Below, piece after piece: positions 10,900 to 23,500 of a DNA stretch of 64,000 nucleotides. Source of the stretch: Bolinopsis microptera (lineage: Eukaryota; Ctenophora; Tentaculata; Lobata; Bolinopsidae). The notes beneath the pieces are model-generated. The model made no database searches and was not told where the DNA came from. It saw only the letters and a list, made by a program, of their open reading frames with translations. Numbering within the stretch: position 1 is the first letter of the stretch; each line of letters begins with the position of its first letter. The stretch spans positions 16,777,337 through 16,841,336 of the forward strand of contig NC_087080.1 in assembly GCF_026151205.1 (NCBI RefSeq), read 5' to 3'. Position numbers and translations under genes: made by a program.

Positions 10900-13800
10900 T
10901 TAAATAGAATCAGCAATCGACGAATCAAAGTCATCAAAAGAGCTCGTTCTTGAAACGTCTTTTTTCTCTTCAACGGGCGAAGTAGATGCTTTTAGAGCGA
11001 TACCTAAAGGTATTCGTAAAAGGTAAATGATAGCGAGCACAACTAAACTCCAGCTGATGGAGATGTAGTTGAAGAGAGAGATGGTGAGGAAGGGCCCACT
11101 TGAAGACAGGATGATTCCACATGCTCGCACGAAACCACAGGCTCCGTTACGGATCTTTGTTGGGAAGACAGAGGGAACTAGTACGGAGAACATCTGGTCC
11201 TGCGAGATAATTAGGAGATAATTAGGTAAATAAGATTATAAATATAATGGGTAATAATAATGGGAAAGTCACTTCAAGTCTGAAAGTGCTAGAATCATAC
11301 TTTTGTGCTGATCTGAAAACCTCTAAATGTGGTTGGTACCTGAAAACCTCTATATGTGGTTGGTACCTGACTAGCGATGAATATGCGCACTAATCCCAGC
11401 TTCAGTTCCACCATCCAGTGAGAGCTAGTATCACAATAGGAGCACCATCCCAGCAGTATTCCAACTATCACAGTCAATGCTAGGATCCCGTAACGATCGG
11501 GTATCTTCAAATAGTTGGACTGAAATTTTATATTGCAAATACCACTTCGTAGATCTTACAATGGACGTACAATAAGAGATCTGGAAGATATGTAATAAAT
11601 AACAACAAGTAGAAGTCCTAACTTCTAGACTCTACCTCAATATATGTGTACACTGTACATTACCTGAATGATGTATAGTGTACACTGTACATTACCTGAA
11701 TGATGTATAGTGTACACTGTACATTACCTGAATGATGTATAGTGTACACTGTACATTACCTGAATGATGTATAGTGTACACTGTACATTACCTGAATGAT
11801 GTATAGTGTACACTGTACATTACCTGAATGATGTGTACACTGTACATTACCTGAATGATGTATAGTGTACACTGTACATTACCTGAATGATGTATAGTGT
11901 ACACTGTACATTACCTGAATGATGTATAGTGTACACTGTACATTACCTGAATGATGGCTCCGATTATAAACCCTGGGATCCCAAAGATAGCAAAACTGAA
12001 GATAAAGAGGTAGTCCTGAAACGGTTAAAATCTTAATATCATATCGGTAGATAAAATCTAAATAACAAATCAAAGTTTAATTGAAAGATCAGAGAATGAC
12101 GAACTTTAAGTATAAACATTTACCTAACTAATCGAAAACTCTCATAATGAGTACGATAAAATAAAATAGTAAATATCTTAAATCTTACATTGAAGGAGAA
12201 CTGAAGGCAGGCCATGGTATCTGAAGGCATTTCCACCCATTCTGTCACGTTCTGAGCTATCATCTCCGGTTCGTCACAGAAATTAACCGCCATTATGTAA
12301 GGTACCCCAAATATCAGACCGATTTCTACCAGCCGATGCAGCCCAAATAGAAAGATGAGGTTTAGAGTGGTCCACCTGTACGCAGGACTGAATATCGCCT
12401 TGACACTCCCTGTTCTTGATTTAGCATGTTGCTTCTTATCTACCATATCCTGAAAGTGGTTCATTTGCAATCAAATCCATTGAAAGCTAAAACGTACATC
12501 CTATTCTATCGTCGTTTTTGTGATGTTACGATTTTCTTATTTTCCATCTTTGTTACAGACCGTGATTCCAGGTTTTAACTGTAACAGAAATTAGTTTACC
12601 TCTTCGACCATGCCACATCTTCTAGCCGCTTTTAAAGCTTCTGGTACCCTGCCTTGACTCATGAGGTATTGAGGCGTTTCGTTCGAGTGGAACAGTATAA
12701 TGTAGGCTGGGATCAGTATCAATAAATTAATCAATACCCCGGAATTCCAACCGTAGGGAACCTGAAAATTTATCATGTAATAGGGGGTATAGAACAAACC
12801 AAACTGAAATTAAGGGCGAAGCTCTTTTAAGCAAGAAGAATATGAAAAGTAAATAAAACAATCGCTGAATAACAGAAGAGTTTCTTACCATTATGAAGTA
12901 ATCAAAGAAAACAATAGAAGCGTGTCCCAACGAGGTCATGACCATGAGAACGAGAATACCCAGCTTTCTTATCCTGATAGGACTACTCTCCAGCCACATA
13001 ACAATACACAGGTTGAACATCGCTCCAAGGCAGAACCCTGAACAGGCATTTCTGTTAGATTGTAAAAATACAACCTTAGGGTTTTATGTTAAGAAATTTT
13101 AATAGGCATGACGCTAGTGGCTTTATGGAAATGGGGCCGTTTAGGATGGGGGCCGTCGAAGTAACACCTACATAATATAGTACACCCAGTTGTATTTGTT
13201 ACATGTGAATGAGACCTGCTGTAAGTGTTTTAAGTTGTGTTCAAAGTTTGTAATGTAATAATAGTTAGTAAAAGTTACATAGTTTGTAATGTAATAATAC
13301 TCGCTACATCACTCAGCGGATATACCATGAATACGAGTTCTTTGAAATGACACACAATATGATCTTTATTTGTGTTCTTAGAATTTACTAAAGGAATTTA
13401 CTAAAGGAAGTTGATCGAATGACGCACAGACTACAGGCATATTACATCCTGTATAATGGTCGGCTGCTTTGGGTCAGATTTATCATGATCTATATGATCC
13501 AAGTTATTATGTAATCCAAGTTTTTAAATTAGATTCTGATGAATGAGTTTCGTAGTAAATGGTAACCAAATCATATTATCAAAGCAAACACTCAGTTACT
13601 TGGAATGTCTAAACGCAGGAAATGTAAAAGGATAGGTACTTCAGAGGAAACACCTTCAGAGGAAACTCCTGAAGCGGAAAAACAAAAGACATGAAGTATC
13701 TAGAGCCGATAAGTCAGCCCTCTACTGTTACTTCTACTATACTCTCTATTATATCTAGTTTAAATTATATTTACATATTAATGGACATTTCCCTAGTCGG

Positions 13801-15436
13801 ACCAGTCCGCCACTGAGTCGGACAACGTTGTAACACTAACTAAACACTGGGGATTCCTGAATCCCCAAACACATTGCGATTGTACTCCGGATTTCCGTGT
13901 TTAGCATTGTAGTTTCAGAAACACGATGTGTCAGAGGACTGTCACACAGTGGTTTAATAACTTTTCTAACAGTCTAGTGGCCGTATCGTTACAAAATCTA
14001 GTCTCACAATTTCCCAAATACTTAAATAAAACAAAAGTTATTTAAAATTACCTGTCACCATTCTCCCGACCTCATACTGTATGATGTCCTGAGCTATCCC
14101 ACATAAGAGTATACCCGTGGAGAGAACAACAACTACCACTGTAAATAAACTGTTTAATAAACTGTAGCAAAAGGTCCACTTGGTAGATCTACACCTAATA
14201 TATTATTCACCAGGTTAAAAAAGCAACTCCTGGAGTTTAACACGTGAAGTCATGGCAACCAGTGTGTAGAAACTGGTATTGTCATGGCAACCAGTGTGTA
14301 GAAACTGGTATTGTCATGGCAACCAGTGTGTAGAAACTGGTATTGTCATGGCAACCAGTGTGTAGAAACTGGTATTGTCATGGCAACCAGTGTGTAGAAA
14401 CTGGTATTGTCATGGCAACCAGTGTGTAGAAACTGGTATTGTCATGGCAACCAGTGTGTAGAAACTGGTATTGTCATGGCAACCAGTGTGTAGAAACTGG
14501 TATTGTCATGGCAACCAGTGTGTAGAAACTGGTATTGTCATGGCAACCAGTGTGTAGAAACTGGTATTGTCATGGCAACCAGTGTGTAGAAACTGGTATT
14601 GTCATGGCAACCAGTGTGTAGAAACTGGTATTGTCATGGCAACCAGTGTGTAGAAACTGGTATTGTCATGGCAACCAGTGTGTAGAAACTGGTATTGTCA
14701 TGGCAACCAGTGTGTAGAAACTGGTATTGTCATGGCAACCAGTGTGTAGAAACTGGTATTGTCATGGCAACCAGTGTGTAGAAACTGGTATTAACTTACA
14801 GGGGGGGGGGGGTACACTACACTTACCAATCATCACTCTCCTTCTGCCGTACACATCACTCAGTATACCGGTTATAAAGGCTGAGGAGCCTATAACAGCT
14901 ACCAACATTGTAGGTTCTAATGCTAGGAAGGTATGTGGTACGCTCCATTGACAGGACTGATGGTAGGATATCATCTGGGAAATATTGTACTGTACCCCTG
15001 AAATTAAACAGGATGTTAGGACGGGGATGTCATACCTCCTAACAATATTGACTGCAGGCACATGGGGCCGGGGGGGGGGGGGGGGGGGGGGGTACAATCT
15101 GACGATGCTGGTGAGCTGGTGAGCTGGTGAGCTGGTGAGCTGGTGAGCTGGTGAGCTGGTGAGCTGGTGAGCTGGTGAGCTGGTGAGCTGGTGAGCTGGT
15201 GAGCTGGTGAGCTGGTGAGCTGGTGATCTGGTACCTGTCATGAACATGAAGATTGAGAGCATGAAGAGAAGTAGAACATTGTAGGTTGTGATAGACCGTA
15301 CTCCCTTCTTCTTTAGCATGGGCGTACACTCCGTGGAGTCTGTTAAAGAGCGCCATTCGTCTGGATCATCGGCCATGACACCTAGATTTAGAAGACAGTC
15401 ATGAGAGTTGCTCATAGTCATACGTATTATATTCAT
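10900..15436 (-). CDS. MFS transporter A, SLC22-like, 12 membrane segments
   Basis: Nine exons read 3' to 5' on the plus axis: 15235-15376, 14827-14997, 14052-14138, 12889-13037, 12600-12761, 12189-12449, 11947-12015, 11367-11519, 10900-11199. They join in frame to 498 codons when started at the ATG at 15374-15376 (MADDPDEW); an in-frame ATG at 15434-15436 would add 20 residues. Hydrophobic segments give 12 helices. The loop after helix 2 reads GILSDVYGRRRVM, the MFS loop 2-3 signature, and the segment after helix 6 reads SNETPQYLMSQGR, matching the SLC22 ESPRWL-x-x-GR pattern. WLESSPIRIRKLG follows helix 4. The C-terminal tail is Ser/Asp-rich. Likely a plasma-membrane organic-ion or metabolite transporter; substrate cannot be told. 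Tandem paralogue of transporter B, with identical phases and near-identical exon lengths. Confidence 0.85.
11643..11945 (-). repeat. 32-bp minisatellite of exon end plus splice donor in transporter A
   Basis: About ten copies of a 32-bp unit whose minus-strand reading is CATCATTCAG/GTAATGTAC plus a GTGTACACTATA linker. CATCATTCAG is the last ten bases of exon 11947-12015 and GTAATG its donor. The paralogous intron in transporter B (junction at 18409) has one such junction followed by GTAATGTACAGTGTTG and no array, so the expansion followed the gene duplication or was lost in B. Confidence 0.95.
14249..14792. repeat. 32-bp minisatellite, 17 copies, each with an X-box-like motif
   Basis: Units begin GTCATGGCAACCAGTGTGTA and are almost identical, implying recent amplification or homogenisation. 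Across unit joints each copy contains ATTGTCATGGCAAC, a full match to the X-box consensus RYYNYYATRRNRAC. The array lies in the transporter A intron between exons 14827-14997 and 14052-14138. Confidence 0.95.
15069..15230. repeat. Poly-G run followed by 8-bp GAGCTGGT array
   Basis: A G run at 15069-15092 is followed, after about 15 bp, by about 15 copies of GAGCTGGT that end five bases from the donor of transporter A exon 15235-15376. Confidence 0.95.
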
Positions 15437-17503
15437 GCCATAATTTAAAGAAAGCAGCAAAAAGCTTGAACTTTAAAAGTTGACATAACAACTTATAAAA
15501 ATAAACAGTTTACACTATACAGTACAGTGCAAAATAAACATAAGACACGCAAACATAAAGAAATTAACTCTTTCAACTGAAAAGGAATTCACAATACATT
15601 TTGTTATTTCATAGAATAATTTGATAAACAACACGTATTTCCGAACATAGAGAACCAGGGAAAAGCGCGGAATCGGGGCAGGATTTCTGGGAAACGGCGA
15701 TTTGATTTTTCTTTGAAATAGCTATCCGCTCTGATTTGTCTTCCTACTTAATTTGAGCGTCCTCGTGTTAAACTATGATAAACTATTTACTAACAGCTTG
15801 TGACTAGAATCTTTTCGCTTATACAATTCACATTCACCTACATTTTAATTATCAAATTAGTGTTATCAGATTTAGGGCTTTCAAGTATTAGAAAGTTAGA
15901 AGGATCAGTTAAGGATACATTGAAATGTAAGTTGGAAGTAGAGTGAATACTCGGAAAAAGAATGACTCTGGTAATATTTTGCAAGTGTTCTCGAAGGTTT
16001 TTAGATTTCCCGACTAATTATAAGATTTCGTAACTTATTCAATTTCAAATTGTGTCTTTTGATTTAATCTGAATCAATATTTTCTAAATGGTTGAAGTCA
16101 ATTTTATTATAAAATGTTTCCTCTTTGATCTTCAAGCAGTTAACACAAAGATGATAGTCAGGGTTATCTGAAGAACTTTAAACATCATTTACACATGAAA
16201 GTGTTATCTGAAGCTCTCTTTGTATAATAACTAGAAAACCTGTAGTCACAGGGAGGAGATCCTAACCAGAGATACAGCTGATTATTATGCAAAACACTCC
16301 ACACAAGGAGTAGCTTTTTTGTTTAACTGACAACGTAATCACAAAAAACTACGCAACTTCCTTTCTCATCCAATTTGCACGGCGGTCATACTCGCAGTCA
16401 TACGAAGAAAAAACGAAGACAACTCCGAGTTATAAGTAAGATACTGATAGGGAGTCATTCTTGTCCTTGAATCATTGTCGGAAACCCCAGTACCATCATG
16501 ATAATGTAGCGATAAAATAGAGATAAGGCAGCTAAGATTAGCAAAACGTAGCAAAACTTCACTTTGGAAGATAAAGAGATGAGTTTCCTAAAATACTCAT
16601 ATTACATTAAGTAATGATAAGTACCAAATTTTAACCATAGAAATGGAATTCTTGTTTCTAAGTTTTGTAATTTGTAATTTATATTCTATTCTGACAAATT
16701 TGATATCACCAAATTTGATAATCACCATAATAATGAAATTCGTTTTTGCAATTATCATTTAATTCGTGTATCATTGGGTTAAATTGCAGTGTATCACTGC
16801 TTAAGTTTTCAACGGCAATAAATTCCTTAAATAAAATTGGTTTCAAAAAGCCCATGAGGGGCCTCATGACCATAGGAACTTTGGGATAAGTGTCGGTTCT
16901 TATCGAAAGTTTTGCAGATTAAACATGGACCAGATCCAAGAATGAACCGGAACAAACTGGATGTTCCTATTTCGCATGCACTTATTCGCCCCTCTTATCT
17001 CCTCTCTGGAAATCTCCTTATTATATTTATATGGAAAACTTTTCCACTCTCAGAAATACCAGCATATTATTATTTTCAATAAAATAAAATTTTGTACATA
17101 ATAAATTAGCTTAGTTCATATAAAGCTCAATCAATTATACAAATATAAAAACTGTAATGACAATAAAAGTAATAATGGTTATCAACATTGAATTGACTGT
17201 CCAGAAACTGTTTCTCTCCAGTCTGGGCAGTGTACAGTATACACTGTACACTTTTATATACTGTACAGTATATAAAAGTGTACAGATAGGTGTATCAACT
17301 GGTAGTACTTTGTTGGCTTGCAACAGAAGAGGATAGTCTGTACCAGGTTGATGCTCGTTAATGGGGTCACTTCTCATTCTTTCGCTTGTTTCAATTCACA
17401 CAATTGAAGTGACTTTGTTCTTAAAGTTTTGTTTTATTTTTCAACTCTGGAAGCTTATTCACTCGAGTTTGTCCAACAATAAATTTAAGTAAACACAATA
17501 TCT
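15437..17503. other. Spacer between the two transporter paralogues
   Basis: AT-rich spacer upstream of transporter A and downstream of transporter B. A short inverted repeat TATACTGTACAGTATA with GTGTACA flanks lies near 17230-17285. No coding exon with splice support was found; open frames here are short. Confidence 0.4.
17433..17438 (-). promoter_or_regulatory. Candidate polyadenylation signal of transporter B
   Basis: AATAAA on the minus strand about 65 nt downstream of the TGA at 17504-17506. Confidence 0.35.
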
Positions 17504-20500
17504 TCAAAATGAATCTATAGACTGGTCATCCCCCTCATCATTAGTGTCTGTGCTATATTTTTTGCTATATTTGTCCTCTGGAGGCGAAGTAGAAGCTTTA
17601 AGCCTCATACTGAGCGGTATCCTCATGAGATAAATAACAGCCTGGATAACTAAACACCAGGTAACAGAGAAGTAGTTGAAGAACCATATGGTTAGGAAGG
17701 GTCCGCTGGAAGAGAGGATGATGCCACAAGCTCGTACGAACCCGCTCGCTCCGTTCCGGATTTGTGTAGGGAAGACGGAGGGGATTAGTACCGAGAATAC
17801 CTGGTCCTGAAGGGAATTGTTTGTGAAGGAGTCATGTTATTATGTGGTTCATGAAGCTGCATTAACAATACCTGGAGGCATTCGAACAAATATCACTGGA
17901 AACAGATGCATTTATTGGCATCAATGGAACAATAAATTCACGACTCCGACAAATTAGCATCATAAAGTTAATCTTTAAAGTGAAATCAGGAAGGTGATTG
18001 TTACCTGGCTAGATATGAATATCCTGAGCAACCCCAGCTTGAGTTCCAGCATCCAGTAAAGGTAGGTATCACAGATAGAGCACCATACTAGGAGTATTCC
18101 AACTATTACTGATAATGCCAGGATTCCGTACCGGTCCGGGATTCGCAGATAGTTCGACTGCAGAGGTTTTGTAGGTGTTATTAATACTACTAATATTAAT
18201 TATACTATTTATATATATATATATTGCTGAAAGGAGAAAGAAAAACCGTTGTATATATTTATATATATTAGTAAACAAAACGCCATTATCTACGACCTAC
18301 ATTTGTTTCAACATCATAGTGCTTTACTAAAGTATTATAATAGTATATAAATGAAACCTTAGACATATCATTCTCAGTTATGTCCTGTTTTTCAACACTG
18401 TACATTACCTGTATTATGGCTCCGATCATGAACCCAGGTATACCCAAGATTGCAAAACTGAAGATGAATAGGTAGTCCTGAAATGAGATGTCTTTAGAAT
18501 TGGAGAATAAATACAAATTTTACAGTTCAGCCATGTTATGTTTGCTTATGTTACGATATCACTTATAACAAAGAGATAGCAGTATCTTAAAGAAAGCAGA
18601 ACTGATTTATAACTAAATACGTAATCTCACATTAATAGAGAAATGGAGACAATCAAAAGTGTCCGGAGGTTGATCATCCCAGTTGGTCATGTTCTGTGCA
18701 ATCCTCTCCGGCTCATCACAGAAGTTAACAGCAAGTAGGTAGGGTACCCCAAATATCAGACCTACTTCTACCATCCTGTGCAGACCGAATAGAAGGATAA
18801 GCTTAACTGTTGTCCATCTATAAGATGTGCTGAAGATCGCTTTGAAGCTTCCTGATCGTGATTTGTCATCTTCCTCCGTTTTATCTGCTAAATCCTGAAA
18901 ATGTTTGTTTTTGAACAAAAATCATTTTGACTAACTAAAAAATATTTGTCACGAGACAAGTTAGGTCACTGTTTATGAACCGTACTTTTAAAAGTACCGT
19001 GGAAGAATATGGGTTAAACTGTTCACAATAGTACATGTATCATGTTTATGTGACAGCCAAATTTAACATTAGTTTACCTCTTCGATCATGCCACATCTTC
19101 TGGCCACCTTCAAAGCTTCCGGTATTCTCCCATGAGTCATGAGGTATTGAGGCGTTTCGTCGGAGTGAACAGTATAATGTAGGTTGGGACCATAACGATC
19201 AAATTAAACAATACCCCGAAATTCCAACCATAGGGGACCTGAAAATGTACCGGGTGAATTTAAACGGGTGGAGACCAATTTAAACCATTCCGCTAAGTAA
19301 TTATACAAACCCTTTTTATCATGATGGAAAATCTGACTAGTAATTGACATGTGATGAACAGTAGCAGAAATAGTAGAACTAAAAGTAGTGACTCACCATT
19401 ATAAGATAGTCGTAGATAACAATAGAAGCGTGTCCTAGTGACGTCATCACCATGAGAACGAGAATACCCAGCTTTCTTATCCTGATAGGACTACTCTCCA
19501 GCCACATAACAATACACAGGTTGAACAGTGCTCCTATACTGGATCCTGCAGAGAGATTGTTAGTGTAACTATGGTAACTAGTAATATAAATATCTCCGGG
19601 ATTTCGACGCGGGATCATATTATCACTCAGCCCGGCCCGCTGTTAGATAAACATCTCAAGGTGATATCATCCCGCCCCGGAAATTTGTATAAACCCGGCC
19701 CGCTTTTTAGTCGTAACTGATGTTTATCATTCAATTCTCCGACTTACAATAATCAATGATACTGCTGATTAGAACTCGATAATAGTAGAACAGTTAGACG
19801 CGCGATCACGTGGGCGCGTCACGTGCGTACCACGTGCCACCAATAGCATACGCCGAGTCTATACCACGTGACACGAAAGCGCACCACGTGATATGAAACA
19901 TCGTAACCGTCCACTTCATTTACACGCAAATTCCTGGGAACGTTGCCAAAGCAGCTAATTCTTGGAATTTCTCCAACGCGTGGCGTGAGAAGTTGGCGAC
20001 TAGCCAGCTACCCTTGTCCGTGCCCTAAAAATAGTATTGTTTTGCTTGCTCTCCTTCCAGCTCTTGTTCCTGCTAACGTTCAAGCTATTGCTCCACTATG
20101 ACAGATCGGTTTATCACTCTCTTCTAAAGTATAAATCCCTTGTCGAAATCGCCGGAGATGATTATAATCCATAAACACTTCACGCTCAGGGCTAAATAAA
20201 TGTAATCCCTCAGCTGGCGCTTCGGGATTACATATTAACACAAAACTCGTGCGCTGCGCGCACTCGTATGTGTTTATCAGATCATCCCGCTAGCGCGGGA
20301 TGATCTGTTATATAAACCCTTTGCGTGGCGGGTTTATGTTATTGTAACTGATAGGACTACTCTCCAGCCACATCACAATACACAGGTTGAACAAAGCTCC
20401 TATACTGGATCCTGCAGAGAGATTGTTTTAAGTTATTAAGTTATTTGTTATTAAGTTACAGTCTGGACTATATTTCCTAGAAATGTGAATTAATACCAAA

Positions 20501-23500
20501 CTTTCAATCTGTATCCAACCAGGTCTCATCACTTTTCCTTACAATCAACTTTGTGGTGCACCCAACCAAATATTGCATTACGCGTATCAAGTATGTGATT
20601 GTGTTTTTATTAATTTACGTAATGAAGTTAGTTTCGCAATAACTCAGATTGGTTACATTTCTACGAAATCTGGAGAATCAAATTTATTCTCATAATGTAC
20701 GTGGTATTATGTTGAAAACCAAACATATTATATAATTCCGTTCTTGAGAAAAAAACGGTAGCAATTACGGGGCGGACTGAGAGATGGAGTAAGGGCGGAG
20801 TGAGGGACGGAGTGAGGGACGGAGTGAGGGGCGTCCAGCAATCCCGAAATCAAATTTATTTTCATTTCAACCCCAACAGTGAAAATTGTCTTAAATTTAA
20901 AGCGATTCTGTAATTGGAAAGTCAAGTTAAAGGGAATAATTTTCAAACCTATAGTGACTCTTCCAATTTCATACTGGATTATTTCTTTAGCCAGCCCACA
21001 TACGAGAGTACCCGCTGAGAGGACGACTACCACACCTGAAACATATTCACAGATCAACTTAAACACTTTAAAGGGAGCGTTTGTTAAGTTACTCAATTAT
21101 CAGTCTGTAAAGTTAAAATCGTTATTGAATACATTGATTGGGACAAGAAGATTTTAGATTATGTGCAACAGCCCAATGTACATTCCAACAGGAACGAAGA
21201 TGAGCGCATTTTTAATGCACTAGATCTATAACTAGTCCGATTGAAAGACCCGATCATTGAACGTAGTACAATACTGACCAGTATTAGGTGTCAGGGGGAA
21301 ACCTGTGTCTATTGACTTACCTACCATGACGGTCTTCCTCCCGTACTTATCACTCAAGATACCAGTAACAAATGTAGCAGCCCCTATCACTGCTACCAAC
21401 ACTGTAGGTTCTAATGCTAGGAAGGTATGGGGTACGCTCCATTGACAGGACTGATGGTAGGATATCATCTGGGAAATATTGTACTGTACTCCTGAAATTC
21501 AGCAGGATGTTAGGACGAGGACGGGGATTTAGATTTTAATACTTTTTCCTTGGTGACTTGTTCTATGAACTGAACAATTTAATCCGTTTATTTGACAATA
21601 TTATGAATTTGTGCTATGAAGTATAGTTCTACCTGTATAATATAGTAAGTAAAGTCGAGCTGATAAATAAAACTGTACCTGTCATGAACATAAGAATGGA
21701 GAGCATGGTGAGGAGTAGGACATTGTAGATGGTGAAGAGAGGTCTCTCCTTCTCTTTGTTAAGGATCTGGGAGGCTTCTGTTGGGTGTTTCCCTCCATCT
21801 TTCATAACCTGGCAATAATGTAGAGTATTACTACTTATTCTCCTTAGTCCTTGTACTTAGTAAGTTTAATCAGCTTAATTCATTTTTGAGATTCAGCAGA
21901 TCTAGAAACAACTCTCCTAAACTAGTAAGACAGCCCCCCCCCCCCCCCCCCCCCCCTAGTAAGACAGCCCCCCCCCCCCCCCCTAGTAAAACAGAGTTTT
22001 TATAAAGATAATAGAACAATAGTCCGTCCGATAATTAAATTCATAATTGGACTAATTGGGACACCACCCAATTAACGACAGGAGGGAACTATTTTGCATG
22101 ATGTTTATGGGGTTAACTACGATTGGGCTAACTACTAGTGGGTCCGAGACAAAATTAGAAAAACAAATGTAAATACTAAACAAAAATAGAACAATCTGTG
22201 AAAAATCTAAACTCTCAAAATACAAAGCCGTACTCTAAAATACAGCTCCTGAAAACGACAATACGACATCTTAGTTGGCAAAGTTCAACATTCTAACCCA
22301 TCACAGTGTAATAGTCAGACTATACGGAATCCAGTACGTGTTCTGTAATTTCTGAGAAACCCAGCACAATAAAGCACATGTGGCTTACAGACACAGTATT
22401 AACTTCCGGGTGGAAACGTTAGAAACAAATTTACTCGAAATAAAATGACTTTTAAAATTTGAATCATGCTGTATTGTTTGATTTGTATTATTGGAGACTC
22501 CATTAAAACTAAAGATTTATCTAAAACTGAAGAAGTCTACTGTATACCGACACTTGTTAATCATCAATTCTTGAACACGACCGCAAATCTTAGCTATTCC
22601 ATTCGAAAATTTAGGAAGTAGATAGCTCAACATTTTGGGAGAACAATTAATATAAATTCGGCGAATTGGTTTTGGTTCCTAGCTGAGTGAGTTAACGGGG
22701 ATTCGTGGAAAGATTGCTAGCCCGTGACTGAATATAAATTTCCGGGTTTGGAATGTGGAACACCTACTTCACCCCTACTACCACTAGTAACCACTACCAC
22801 TACCACTACCACTACCACTACCACTACCACTACCACTACCACTAGTAACCACTACCACTACCACTACCACTAGTAACCACTACCACTACCACTACCACTA
22901 CCACTACCACTACCACTACCACTAGTAACCACTACCACTACCACTACCACCACCACCACCACTACCACTACCACTACCACTAGTAACCACTACCACTACC
23001 ACTTCACCACCACTACCACTACCACTAGTAACCACTACCACCACCACCACCACTACCACTACCACTACCACTAGTAACCACTACCACTACCACTAGTAAC
23101 CACTACCACTACCACTTCACCCCTACTACCACTAGTAACCACTACCACTACCACTAGTAACCACTACCACTACCACTAGTAACCACTACCACTACCACTT
23201 CACCCCTACTACCACTAGTAACCACTACCACTACCACTAGTAACCACTACCACTACCACTAGTAACCACTACCACTACCACTTCACCCCTACTACCACTA
23301 GTAACCACTACCACTACCACTAGTAACCACTACAACTACCACTAGTAACCACTACCACTAGTAACCACCACTACCACTAGTAACCACTACCACTACCACT
23401 AGTAACCACCACCACTAGTAACCACCACTACCACTAGTAACCACTACTACCACTAGTAACCACTTCACCCCTACTACCACTACCACTAGTAACCACTTCA

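Noticed and set aside
13537-13560. Hammerhead-like CTGATGA motif
   Set aside because: The required GAAAC box and the three-stem context are absent; other CTGATGA hits also fail.
14727-14951. 74-codon plus-strand frame over the end of the 32-bp array
   Set aside because: It is antisense to transporter A exon 14827-14997 and begins in the minisatellite.
19600-20345. Helitron with 3' hairpin
   Set aside because: The hairpin is present, but no CTRR end after it and no TC start could be placed.
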